From Prevotellaceae bacterium UBA3627 (GTDB lineage: Bacteria; Bacteroidota; Bacteroidia; Bacteroidales; Bacteroidaceae): DNA of 24,777 bases. The stretch's first letter is position 1. Each line of letters begins with the position of its first letter. The stretch is taken from the NCBI GenBank assembly GCA_002373375.1, contig DFLE01000031.1, positions 27,576 to 52,352 of the forward strand, written 5' to 3'. Both the position numbers and the translations under genes were made by a program. This document shows, piece after piece, positions 1 to 6,396 of the stretch. Under the pieces are notes generated by a model that saw only the letters and a program-made list of their open reading frames with translations, made no database searches and was not told where the DNA came from.

Positions 1-1
1 C

Positions 2-349
2 CAGGCTCAGTATCGTGAGTTGGAGAGTTTCTCTAAGTTCTCATCAGATATGGATGCCGTGACGGCTATGACTCTTGACCGTGGTCGTAAGAACAACCAG
101 TTGCTGATACAGCCACAGTATTCTCCAATGCCGGTAGGTGAGCAGATAGCAATTCTCTATTGTGGTACAAAGGGCTTGATGGCTTCAGTACCTGTAGAGA
201 AAGTGCGTGAATGTCAGGATCAATTCCTTGACGCAATGCGTGCTAAGCATCAGGATGTGATAGACCTTTTGGGTTCAGGAAATATCAATGATGATGCCAC
301 AAAGGTGATTGCAGACACTATGGCTGACGTGGCCGCTACTTTTCAATAA
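2..349 (+). CDS. atpA: ATP synthase F1 subunit alpha, C-terminal part (cut by window edge)
   Basis: Seen: an open frame that enters from before the window and ends in TAA. It reads QAQYRELESFSKFSSDMD and then a helical C-terminal domain. The AQYREL..F..F.SD.D string is the conserved start of the alpha subunit C-terminal domain. Family knowledge: alpha forms the catalytic hexamer with beta in cytoplasmic F1. A TTG codon at position 20 is not a start, because the homology continues upstream of it. The gene lies 53 bases before atpG, the normal alpha-gamma order. About 115 residues are present and the nucleotide-binding part is outside the window. Confidence 0.95.
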   Translation, partial: QAQYRELESFSKFSSDMDAVTAMTLDRGRKNNQLLIQPQYSPMPVGEQIAILYCGTKGLMASVPVEKVRECQDQFLDAMRAKHQDVIDLLGSGNINDDATKVIADTMADVAATFQ

Positions 350-402
350 GCATGAAGTGCTTAACAATTAATTATTGATTAGATAATTATTAATTAAGAG
401 CA

Positions 403-1365
403 ATGCCATCATTAAAAGAAATAAAAAATAGAATAACATCAGTTCAAAGTACTCGTAAGATTACGAGTGCTATGAAGATGGTGGCTTCAAGCAAACTGCA
501 TCATGCTCAGCAGATGATAGAGAATATGCTTCCATACGAGTCTATGTTGGAACATATCCTGAAATCTTTTCTGGCATCAGATGTTGAGGCAAAAGGTAGC
601 ATAACACAGGCACGACAGGTCAAAACTGTAGCAGTGTTAGCTTTTTCAAGCAACTCAAGTCTTTGCGGTGGTTTCAATGCAAATGTGTTGAAGATGTTAC
701 AACGTGTCATTGATGATTATCGGGCGAAAGACATAGATGTTATTGTATATCCAATAGGACGAAAAGTTGCAGAGAAAGTCCAGAAGTGGGGAATACGCTC
801 GGCTGGTACTTTTACACAGCTTGCTGATAAGCCAAACTCAATTGAATGTGCTGAGATTGGCAGACAGTTACAAAGCGACTTTGACAATGGAGTGATAGAT
901 AAGGTAGAAATGATATATCATCACTTTAAGAGTGCGGGTTCTCAAATCCTGCAAGACAAAGTGTTGTTGCCCATCGATATCGAGTCTGCAATGGATTATG
1001 ACCATGAGCGTGACTTGAAGAGCACTATTGCTACGGAAAAGGCTATGGAGTATCTGAAGAAAAATCAGCAGGCACGGGATTATACTAATGAAAAAGGTAC
1101 CGCGCTTAATGACAACTTTATTGTTGAGCCGGATATGCAAACGGTTCTCTCAATGCTCGTTCCACGTTATGTGAATCTGATGTTGTATACAGCTTTGCTT
1201 GACAGTAATGCTTCGGAGCATGCAGCGAGAATGGTAGCAATGCAGACCGCTACAGATAATGCGGATGAGTTACTCAGAGAATTGAATCTACAGTATAACA
1301 AGTCGCGTCAGCAGGCTATCACTAATGAATTGCTTGATATTGTAGGTGGTTCGGTAAATAACTAA
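403..1365 (+). CDS. atpG: ATP synthase F1 subunit gamma
   Basis: Gamma is the central rotor shaft of F1, linking proton flow in Fo to the alpha/beta catalytic sites. Seen: the conserved N-terminal helix begins MPSLKEIKNRITSVQSTRKI and continues to MKMVASSKL. The conserved C-terminal helix holds ARMVAMQTATDNADEL and ends near NKSRQQAITNELLDIVGG. The two helices form the coiled coil of the shaft. At 320 residues it is somewhat longer than the E. coli protein (about 287); the extra length lies in the middle, around residues 190-245, and looks like a lineage-specific insertion. ATG start, no Shine-Dalgarno sequence. A terminator at 1411-1470 follows, so atpG is the last gene of the atp operon. 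Confidence 0.97.
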   Translation: MPSLKEIKNRITSVQSTRKITSAMKMVASSKLHHAQQMIENMLPYESMLEHILKSFLASDVEAKGSITQARQVKTVAVLAFSSNSSLCGGFNANVLKMLQRVIDDYRAKDIDVIVYPIGRKVAEKVQKWGIRSAGTFTQLADKPNSIECAEIGRQLQSDFDNGVIDKVEMIYHHFKSAGSQILQDKVLLPIDIESAMDYDHERDLKSTIATEKAMEYLKKNQQARDYTNEKGTALNDNFIVEPDMQTVLSMLVPRYVNLMLYTALLDSNASEHAARMVAMQTATDNADELLRELNLQYNKSRQQAITNELLDIVGGSVNN

Positions 1366-1410
1366 GCCACTTATAATGAAAGAACTATATTTTATATGTT
1401 AATAGAGAAT

Positions 1411-1470
1411 TTGGCAGTAAAGGAGATTTAATGTGTCCGTTACTGTCAAGTTCTTTTTTTATTTTATTTT
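1411..1470 (+). terminator. Intrinsic terminator of the atp operon
   Basis: TTGGCAGTAA (1411-1420) pairs with TTACTGTCAA (1440-1449), with one G-U pair. An inner GGA/TCC (1422-1424 with 1436-1438) extends the stem. A T-rich tract (1451-1472) follows at once. It lies 45 bases after atpG and ends just before the ATG of the next gene, so a GTG in the same frame at 1433 would sit inside the hairpin. Confidence 0.8.
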
Positions 1471-1474
1471 TAAG

Positions 1475-2464
1475 ATGAGAAAAATATTGTCAAGAATTAG
1501 TGTGTTAGTAGTGATGGTGTCATTGGCGTTTGTCATGACATCAAGTAATCGCCAGTTTACAATCTTTATGATAGGTGATTCTACTATGGCTAACAAGGAT
1601 ATAAAGAAAGGTCAGGAACGTGGTTGGGGCATGGTATTGCAAGGCTTCTTTACTGAAAATGTTCTGGTTGACAACCATGCCCTTAACGGACGCAGTTCCC
1701 GTAGTTTTATTATAGAGGGACATTGGCAGAAGGTTTATGATGCGATGAAACCTGGCGACTATCTTGTTATTCAGTTTGGACATAATGATGAGAAAGGCAG
1801 GATAGAGAAAGGCAATAAACGTCATACAGAACCAGGATTGACATTTGATGACAATTATCGAATGTTTATTCGTGCAGCACAAGAGAAAGGTGTCACACCT
1901 ATTGTAATGAATGCGGTGGTTAGGCGTAACTTCTACAAGAAACCTGACCTTACTGTGGATGACGAGTCACTCCGTGGAGCACAGTCAACAGGAAAAGAAC
2001 TGGTAAACAGTGATACCTTGATTGATACTCATGGATTGTATATCGTTACCCCGCAAAATGTTGCAAAGCTTATGCGTGTGCCATACGTAGATGCCAACAA
2101 GATAACCAAGGACTTGGAGAATGGTCTTGGAGTGGAGGCATCACGAAAGTTACACATGATAAGTGCTGTGAAGAATGGTAAGGACAATACACATTATACG
2201 GTTTATGGTGCCCACGAGGTGGCTTCAAGACTTGTTGATGCTATGGCAGATGTTTGTCCGGAACTGAAACCCTATGTGCGTCATTATGACTATATAGTGT
2301 CAGCTAAGGGTAAAGGTAATTATTTAACCTTACAGGATGCCGTGGATGCTGCACCAAAGGGAAAACTAACGCAGATATACGTCATAGATGGTGAATACCC
2401 TAAGCCTAAGACAAACGGGAAGAAGATAAAGATAATAAAGTATAGTACGGTAAAGATTAAATAA
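1475..2464 (+). CDS. Secreted SGNH/GDSL esterase, rhamnogalacturonan acetylesterase-like (CE12), with a truncated CE8 tail
   Basis: Likely removes acetyl groups from pectin, probably rhamnogalacturonan. Seen: a signal peptide of about 23 residues. Then the SGNH blocks: GDSTMA with catalytic Ser36, NGRSSRSF (Gly), QFGHNDEK (Asn), and DNTHYTVYGA with the Asp/His pair. From about residue 268 the protein reads DYIVSAKGKGNYLTLQDAVD and later IYVIDGEY, the first strands of a pectin methylesterase (CE8) beta-helix, which then stops after some 60 residues without any CE8 catalytic residue. The ATG at 1475 is chosen because it gives a clean signal peptide; a GTG at 1433 lies inside the upstream terminator. 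No consensus promoter is visible before it. The assignment to CE12 is by motif; another acetyl-xylan or pectin acetylesterase activity is possible. Confidence 0.85.
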   Translation: MRKILSRISVLVVMVSLAFVMTSSNRQFTIFMIGDSTMANKDIKKGQERGWGMVLQGFFTENVLVDNHALNGRSSRSFIIEGHWQKVYDAMKPGDYLVIQFGHNDEKGRIEKGNKRHTEPGLTFDDNYRMFIRAAQEKGVTPIVMNAVVRRNFYKKPDLTVDDESLRGAQSTGKELVNSDTLIDTHGLYIVTPQNVAKLMRVPYVDANKITKDLENGLGVEASRKLHMISAVKNGKDNTHYTVYGAHEVASRLVDAMADVCPELKPYVRHYDYIVSAKGKGNYLTLQDAVDAAPKGKLTQIYVIDGEYPKPKTNGKKIKIIKYSTVKIK

Positions 2465-2469
2465 TGAAA

Positions 2470-2506
2470 TAAAGGCGCAGATTCTTATTCTGCGCCTTTA
2501 TTTTTT
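2470..2506. terminator. Bidirectional intrinsic terminator
   Basis: TAAAGGCGCAGA (2470-2481) and TCTGCGCCTTTA (2489-2500) form a perfect 12-base-pair stem with a 7-base loop, followed by TTTTTTATTTT on the plus strand and an A-rich flank on the other side. It lies between two convergent genes (stops at 2464 and 2505) and can serve both. Confidence 0.9.
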
Positions 2507-2921
2507 ATTTTAGATATTTCTGTTTCCAGTCTTGGTAGAAAAATGGAATATCATACATCTGTTCTCCCGTCTGGTCTATGAACAGTTGTGTTGTGGAACC
2601 TTTGCAACATAGAACATTGTCACGTTCACGGTAAATCTCATATCTGTAGTCAAGTCGTGCTCCTCTCTTAGGAACATATATGGTGTGTATTACCGCTATG
2701 TCATTCATCTCTAATGGAGCCAGACACCTTACTTGTATGTCATATATCGGTGCGTAAATCCCGGTATCCTGCATCATTTTATAGTCTATGCCGGGATAGT
2801 GTCGTCCGAATGACTCACGTCCATCCTCGAAATATTTGACGTATGTCCCGTGCCATACACGGCGCATACTGTCAATCTCAGAGAACTTCACCTGTATGTG
2901 TGTGATATCCTCTATATCCAT
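2505..2921 (-). CDS. Acyl-CoA thioesterase, hotdog fold (4HBT/YbgC type)
   Basis: Probably hydrolyses an acyl-CoA or acyl-carrier thioester in the cytoplasm; the substrate cannot be told. Seen: 138 residues, the usual size of a single hotdog domain. VKFSEIDSMRRVWHGTYVKY matches the family signature V.F.D.D..GhV.N..Y..Y, with Asp and His-Gly in place and an Asn-to-Trp type change nearby. It is followed by FEDGRESF and the long strand DYRYEIYRERDNVLCCKG. The start codon overlaps the stop of the upstream lolA-like gene as TAATG, so the two are probably translationally coupled. A LolA-like protein plus a thioesterase also occurs in Bacteroidetes aryl-polyene/flexirubin clusters, but no other gene of that pathway is here. 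Confidence 0.8.
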   Translation of the reverse strand: MDIEDITHIQVKFSEIDSMRRVWHGTYVKYFEDGRESFGRHYPGIDYKMMQDTGIYAPIYDIQVRCLAPLEMNDIAVIHTIYVPKRGARLDYRYEIYRERDNVLCCKGSTTQLFIDQTGEQMYDIPFFYQDWKQKYLK

Positions 2922-3517
2922 TATTTGAATACTTTATCGCTGACGTTTGCACCCAGTTTGTATCCTGTGAATGTGTACTCAGTGTAGGAGCCTCCTTTTT
3001 GTGTCATGCGTATGGAGCGCAGTTCCTGCGCCTTGCCATCTATGGTCACGATGAATGAAGAGAACATTTGTTTCTTCTTTGAGGAAACAGGTGTAATCGT
3101 AAATATGATATTCGTGCCGCTTTTCACCATTTTAATGTCAGAGTGATGGCTGATGTCTGTCGTTCCTCCGTTAAAGATGCTTACCAATACATCATGGAAA
3201 GTCTTGTATTGAGAGTCTTTGTTGCTGTCAGTCTTTGCCTTTAGAGGTCCTTTCTTCATTGTGAAAGCGGTACCGTTCATAAGTAAGGCATCCTTGCCAT
3301 TGGCTATAAGCACTTTTCCTCCCTTGTCTTTAACATACAGGGTGCCGGCAGTCACTTTGTTTTTCGCCACGGCCGCCTTGTGTACGGTGCGTGTGGCCGT
3401 TGCAGTGAGTGATGTCGTATTTTTATATTTTGATACGGCTTTCTTGTATTCCGCGTTCTGCGCGAATGTAAGTGCGCAGAGAACAACAAGACATAAGGTT
3501 GTCAAAAATCTTTTCAT
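2921..3517 (-). CDS. LolA-like periplasmic protein
   Basis: Seen: signal peptide MKRFLTTLCLVVLCALTFAQ, then about 178 residues rich in beta strands, with the pattern of the LolA/LolB lipoprotein-carrier fold (GTLYVKDKGGKVLIANGKD, then MNGTAFTMKKGPLKAKTDS, and a C-terminal IVTIDGKAQELRSIRM). Family knowledge: LolA carries lipoproteins from the inner to the outer membrane; several paralogues in Bacteroidetes have unknown cargo. It lies 84 bases after purN with no promoter that I can recognise, so it may be read from the slyD promoter, and its TAA overlaps the thioesterase ATG. A second LolA-like protein is at 17750-18370. The fold assignment is by pattern only. Confidence 0.7.
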   Translation of the reverse strand: MKRFLTTLCLVVLCALTFAQNAEYKKAVSKYKNTTSLTATATRTVHKAAVAKNKVTAGTLYVKDKGGKVLIANGKDALLMNGTAFTMKKGPLKAKTDSNKDSQYKTFHDVLVSIFNGGTTDISHHSDIKMVKSGTNIIFTITPVSSKKKQMFSSFIVTIDGKAQELRSIRMTQKGGSYTEYTFTGYKLGANVSDKVFK

Positions 3518-3601
3518 GTTTTTCCTTTCAGTTTGTTTATCCTTTAATAATGTTACCTAACTTATGACGCGGTGGGTGACATATTGGTTTAATGCGAGAT
3601 T

Positions 3602-4171
3602 TTACTTCGCTGTCAGCACCCTGTCTATTACCTGTGGGAAATTCTCCTGCTCCAGCACGTGAATTTTGGCCTCTATATCCTCAATGGTGTCGCTGGGTGA
3701 CAAAGAAGTCTTAAACTGCTCAATAATCTGGCCGCCATCTATAACATTGTTTACGTAATGTATAGTAATACCTGTCTCTGTTTCACCTGCGGCCTTGACA
3801 GCCTCGTGAACGTGATGGCCGTACATGCCTTTACCTCCATATTTTGGCAACAGGGCAGGGTGTAGGTTGATTATCCTGTTAGGGAAAGCTTCGATTAGGT
3901 AGTCTGGTACCTTGAGCAGGAAACCTGCTAATATGATATAGTCACAGTCTGCAACTTGGTTAAGTACAAACTGAGGGTCGTCATTAAACTGCTGACGTGT
4001 TACTACTATATTCTTTACGCCAAGGTTCTCAGCCCTTACAAGTGCGTAGGCATCTGAGCGGTTACTGATGACGATTTTTATGTTTACATCATCATTATTG
4101 CTGAAATATCTTATTATATTCTCGCAGTTAGTGCCACTTCCACTTACAAATATTGCTAAATTGTGTTTCAT
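3602..4171 (-). CDS. purN: Phosphoribosylglycinamide formyltransferase (GART)
   Basis: Transfers a formyl group from 10-formyltetrahydrofolate to GAR, the third step of purine synthesis, in the cytoplasm. Seen: N-terminal LAIFVSGSGTNCENIIRYF (phosphate-binding loop), then INLHPALLPKYGGKGMYG with the catalytic Asn and His, and ETGITIHYVNNVIDGGQII with the catalytic Asp. The length of 189 residues is normal. It starts 2 bases after the aroC stop, so the two genes are co-transcribed. Confidence 0.95.
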   Translation of the reverse strand: MKHNLAIFVSGSGTNCENIIRYFSNNDDVNIKIVISNRSDAYALVRAENLGVKNIVVTRQQFNDDPQFVLNQVADCDYIILAGFLLKVPDYLIEAFPNRIINLHPALLPKYGGKGMYGHHVHEAVKAAGETETGITIHYVNNVIDGGQIIEQFKTSLSPSDTIEDIEAKIHVLEQENFPQVIDRVLTAK

Positions 4172-4173
4172 GT

Positions 4174-5250
4174 CTATATCTTCTTTGAATTGTTTAACAG
4201 AATATTGTCATATAATGTTATTGCTGCCATTGCTTCTACAATAGGCACGGCTCTTGGTAAAACGCAAGGGTCATGTCTGCCTTTTGCTTTTAATGTAGTA
4301 GGACAGCCGTTTACGTCTATTGTCTCTTGTTCCTTCAGCTGTGTAGCTACAGGTTTGAAAGCCACGCGAAAATAGATGTCCTCACCATTAGATATTCCAC
4401 CCTGTATTCCGCCGCTGTTATTCGTCAGGGTAGCCCCTAACCTGTCGGCCTGTTGCTTATATAGGTCATTCTGCTCGCTGCCTCGCAACTCTAATCCGTG
4501 AAATCCCATACCGTATTCAAAACCTTTTGCGGCATTTATGGATAACATAGCGCTTCCGAGCATCTGATGCAATTTCCCGAATTCAGGTTCGCCAATTCCT
4601 ACAGGACATCCTTTAATGACACATGTTACAGTTCCTCCTATAGTGTCACCGTCGGCTTTTACCTCTTTGATGAGTTCTTCCATCTGTTTCGCTATTTCTC
4701 TGTCAGGGCAACGCACAGGGTTGCTTTCTATGACAGCCGGGTCATATTTTGTATAGTCGAAGTCTGTGGCTATGCCGCCCACCTGTGAGGTATATGCATA
4801 TATCTCTATTCCCATTTTCCTCAGGGCCATCTTAGCGAATGCACCAGCCACGACTCTGCTTATAGTGATACGTGCAGAAGAACGTCCGCCGCCCCTGTGG
4901 TCGCGTATTCCGTATTTTTGCTGATATGTAAAGTCAGCATGTGAGGGGCGGAACAGGTTGCGCATATTGTCATAGTCATTCGAATGCTGGTCACTATTGC
5001 GTACTATGAAACCTATAGGACATCCTGTCGTCTTCCCCTCAAACGTACCAGAGAGTATCTCAATCCTGTCAGCTTCATTGCGTCCTGTGGTTATGTTGCT
5101 TTGACCTGGTCTGCGTCGGTTTAGCTCTTTTTGTATGTATTCCAGGTCAACATCCAGTCCGGCGGGTATGCCGTCTATCACGCCTCCTATGCCTACTCCG
5201 TGACTTTCACCGAATGTGGTAATTCTGTATATCCTGCCAAAAGTGTTCAT
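4174..5250 (-). CDS. aroC: Chorismate synthase
   Basis: Converts EPSP to chorismate using reduced FMN, the last common step of aromatic amino acid synthesis. Seen: 358 residues, full length, with the N-terminal signature GRIYRITTFGESHGVGIG (including the catalytic His17-type residue), RPSHADFTYQQKYGIRDHRG, GGGRSSARIT and a C-terminal GRHDPCVLPRAVPIVEAMAA with the second catalytic His and the Asp. All three family signatures are intact. It lies 34 bases downstream of slyD and 2 bases upstream of purN. Confidence 0.97.
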   Translation of the reverse strand: MNTFGRIYRITTFGESHGVGIGGVIDGIPAGLDVDLEYIQKELNRRRPGQSNITTGRNEADRIEILSGTFEGKTTGCPIGFIVRNSDQHSNDYDNMRNLFRPSHADFTYQQKYGIRDHRGGGRSSARITISRVVAGAFAKMALRKMGIEIYAYTSQVGGIATDFDYTKYDPAVIESNPVRCPDREIAKQMEELIKEVKADGDTIGGTVTCVIKGCPVGIGEPEFGKLHQMLGSAMLSINAAKGFEYGMGFHGLELRGSEQNDLYKQQADRLGATLTNNSGGIQGGISNGEDIYFRVAFKPVATQLKEQETIDVNGCPTTLKAKGRHDPCVLPRAVPIVEAMAAITLYDNILLNNSKKI

Positions 5251-5284
5251 TGTCAGATTATCCTTCTATTGTCTGTTTCTATGT

Positions 5285-5908
5285 TTAGTTATGCTGACAG
5301 TTGCAGCCTCCCTCTTCGTTGCATCCTCCTTTACAGCCACCATCACCTTGGCAGTTGCCACCGTCGCATCCGCCGTCTCCATGACATCCACCATGACATC
5401 CACCATGACATCCGCCTCCACAGCCCGACATACTGTTAATCAGACTCTGTATTTCTTCGTTGGTAGCCTCATGACACTCCAATACCTCTCCTTGATATTG
5501 TAAGTCATATCCTGCCAATGGGTGGTTGAGGTCAATCTCAACTTTGTCATTGCTGATGCTTAATACTCTTCCCATAAACTTGTTTCCGTCTGCGTTTTGC
5601 AGTGGAATGGTAGCACCTACATATACTATGTGTTCAGGGAATGTGCCATTCATGCTGAGTGACTCCTTATCTAATTGTATTACATGCTCCTTCATGTAAG
5701 TGCCGAACGCTTCAGCTTTGTCTATGGTAAAGTCAAACTTATCGCCCGTATTCAAATTCTCTGTCTCCTTGGCAAATTTAGGCAAAGTGATGCCAAAGCC
5801 AGATATAAATGTGAACGGCTGCTGTTCGGTAGCCTCTTCAAAGAGTGTTGTCTCACCATCCTTAATGGCAAATAACTTATATTTTACAGCGTAATAATTG
5901 TTTGTCAT
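5285..5908 (-). CDS. slyD: SlyD-type FKBP peptidyl-prolyl isomerase with a Cys/His-rich metal-binding tail
   Basis: Peptidyl-prolyl cis-trans isomerase and chaperone; in enterobacteria SlyD also supplies nickel. Seen: an FKBP domain with an insert-in-flap domain (residues 1 to about 155), with GFGITLPKFAKETENL, FDFTIDKAEAFG and HPLAGYDLQYQGEVLE typical of the SlyD subfamily. The last 45 or so residues are a Gly-rich tail with 10 Cys and 4 His in CHGG, CDGG and CKGG repeats. A 12-base tandem repeat (about 5383-5412) encodes part of it. The ATG at 5908 is chosen because it starts at the FKBP domain (MTNNYYAVKYKLF) and lies 24 bases below a promoter -7 box; the 29-residue upstream extension would cross that promoter. 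Likely the first gene of slyD-aroC-purN. Confidence 0.9.
   Translation of the reverse strand: MTNNYYAVKYKLFAIKDGETTLFEEATEQQPFTFISGFGITLPKFAKETENLNTGDKFDFTIDKAEAFGTYMKEHVIQLDKESLSMNGTFPEHIVYVGATIPLQNADGNKFMGRVLSISNDKVEIDLNHPLAGYDLQYQGEVLECHEATNEEIQSLINSMSGCGGGCHGGCHGGCHGDGGCDGGNCQGDGGCKGGCNEEGGCNCQHN
5383..5412. repeat. 12-base tandem repeat in the slyD tail
   Basis: The unit CCACCATGACAT is repeated in tandem on the plus strand, with a degenerate copy on the side toward the tail end. On the coding strand it gives CHGG repeats. Such repeats can vary in copy number by slippage. Confidence 0.7.
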
Positions 5909-5931
5909 GATGTATATAATATTATAAAGTA

Positions 5932-5962
5932 CAAAGGTATGTATTTTTTTCTTCTTACGCAA
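5932..5962 (-). promoter_or_regulatory. Promoter of slyD-aroC-purN (Bacteroidetes type)
   Basis: On the minus strand a TACCTTTG -7 box (5939-5932) is preceded, 20 bases upstream, by a TTG -33 element (5962-5960). Transcription would start near 5925, giving a leader of about 17 bases before the ATG at 5908. Confidence 0.7.
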
Positions 5963-5988
5963 TTTTGTGGTAAATCTGTTAACAAGTT

Positions 5989-6002
5989 TTGACACTTGTC
6001 AA
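5989..6002. promoter_or_regulatory. Dyad TTGACA-CT-TGTCAA, possible operator
   Basis: Six-base perfect arms around CT, lying 27 bases upstream of the slyD -33 element and next to a larger palindrome. This is the layout of a regulator site between divergent promoters; no regulator is identified. Confidence 0.35.
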
Positions 6003-6003
6003 G

Positions 6004-6027
6004 AAAACTGTGTGCGTACACAGTTTT
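6004..6027. promoter_or_regulatory. Palindrome with TGCGTACACA core, possible operator
   Basis: AAAACTGTGT (6004-6013) and ACACAGTTTT (6018-6027) form a perfect 10-base inverted repeat around GCGT. It lies between the divergent slyD promoter (5932-5962) and a plus-strand promoter (6040-6070). Its TGCGTACACA core recurs in the large inverted repeat at 6415-6464. Confidence 0.45.
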
Positions 6028-6039
6028 TATTTAAAATCC

Positions 6040-6070
6040 TTTGTGCTGTTATTATAAAGCAGTAATTTTG
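6040..6070 (+). promoter_or_regulatory. Consensus promoter for a plus-strand small RNA
   Basis: TTTG (6040-6043), a spacer of exactly 19 bases, then TAATTTTG (6063-6070): a full match to the Bacteroidetes -33/-7 consensus. No gene follows on the plus strand; a terminator lies about 40 bases downstream of the expected start. Confidence 0.65.
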
Positions 6071-6076
6071 CATCAC

Positions 6077-6168
6077 AATTTTGAAAGGAGATTATTTTAA
6101 GGTGGGTGGTCCGTCCTGGTATTTATTCATGAACTTGTTCATGTGTATTGCTGGGCGGACTTTTTTAT
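6077..6168 (+). ncRNA. Predicted small RNA of about 90 nt, unknown family
   Basis: Defined by a consensus promoter just upstream (6040-6070) and a strong intrinsic terminator at its 3' end: GTCCGTCC (6109-6116) pairs with GGGCGGAC (6153-6160), followed by six T (6161-6166). Inside the terminator loop a second stem forms, CATGAA (6128-6133) with TTCATG (6138-6143) around CTTG. There is no credible reading frame. It does not have the conserved SRP RNA tetraloop region and I cannot match it to 6S, RNase P or tmRNA. The ends are inferred, not seen. Confidence 0.5.
6109..6166 (+). terminator. Intrinsic terminator of the plus-strand small RNA
   Basis: An eight-base-pair GC-rich stem (6109-6116 with 6153-6160, one G-U pair), a nested small hairpin, and TTTTTT directly after it. 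No protein gene on the plus strand ends nearby. Confidence 0.75.
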
Positions 6169-6177
6169 ATATTGTAT

Positions 6178-6221
6178 AAAAAGGATACGGAGTGACCTGC
6201 GTCTGCAGATTACTCCGTATC
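6178..6221 (-). terminator. Intrinsic terminator, minus strand
   Basis: GATACGGAGT (6184-6193 on the plus strand) and ACTCCGTATC (6212-6221) form a perfect 10-base-pair stem, with an inner CTGC/GCAG stem. On the minus strand it is followed by CTTTTT (6183-6178), while the plus-strand side lacks a clean T-run, so it works for minus-strand transcripts. Confidence 0.7.
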
Positions 6222-6396
6222 TTTATCTCCTATTTCTTTGCTCTGGTTTCCCTACTGAGATTGGAACAATTTGTCTTGGTGGGTGTTTTCCGTCTGTCTT
6301 TTCGTCCCAAATATATAGTTGGTGTTAACCGTTGTACAATCTATTTACCTTAATTGGAGAATTTCTCTCCTGAAAGTATCATTACCTTATCAAGAT
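6178..6396 (-). ncRNA. Predicted minus-strand RNA of about 220 nt, unknown family
   Basis: On the minus strand a promoter-like pair at 6432-6403 is followed, after about 220 bases with no convincing reading frame, by a strong intrinsic terminator (6221-6178). Inside lies a small hairpin GGAGA/TCTCC (6356-6370). The predicted RNA converges with the plus-strand small RNA, the two 3' ends being about 10 bases apart. It could instead be an unused leader or a decayed gene. I do not recognise a known RNA family. Confidence 0.38.

Noticed and set aside
6077..6168. Identification of the small RNA as SRP RNA (4.5S) or 6S RNA
   Set aside because: The conserved SRP tetraloop region is missing and the long closing stem with central bubble expected of 6S RNA is not seen.
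6228..6300. Second copy of the GGTGGGTG...CCGTC string of the small RNA at about 6279-6296
   Set aside because: The likeness covers only some 15 bases with gaps and no shared hairpin, so it is probably chance.
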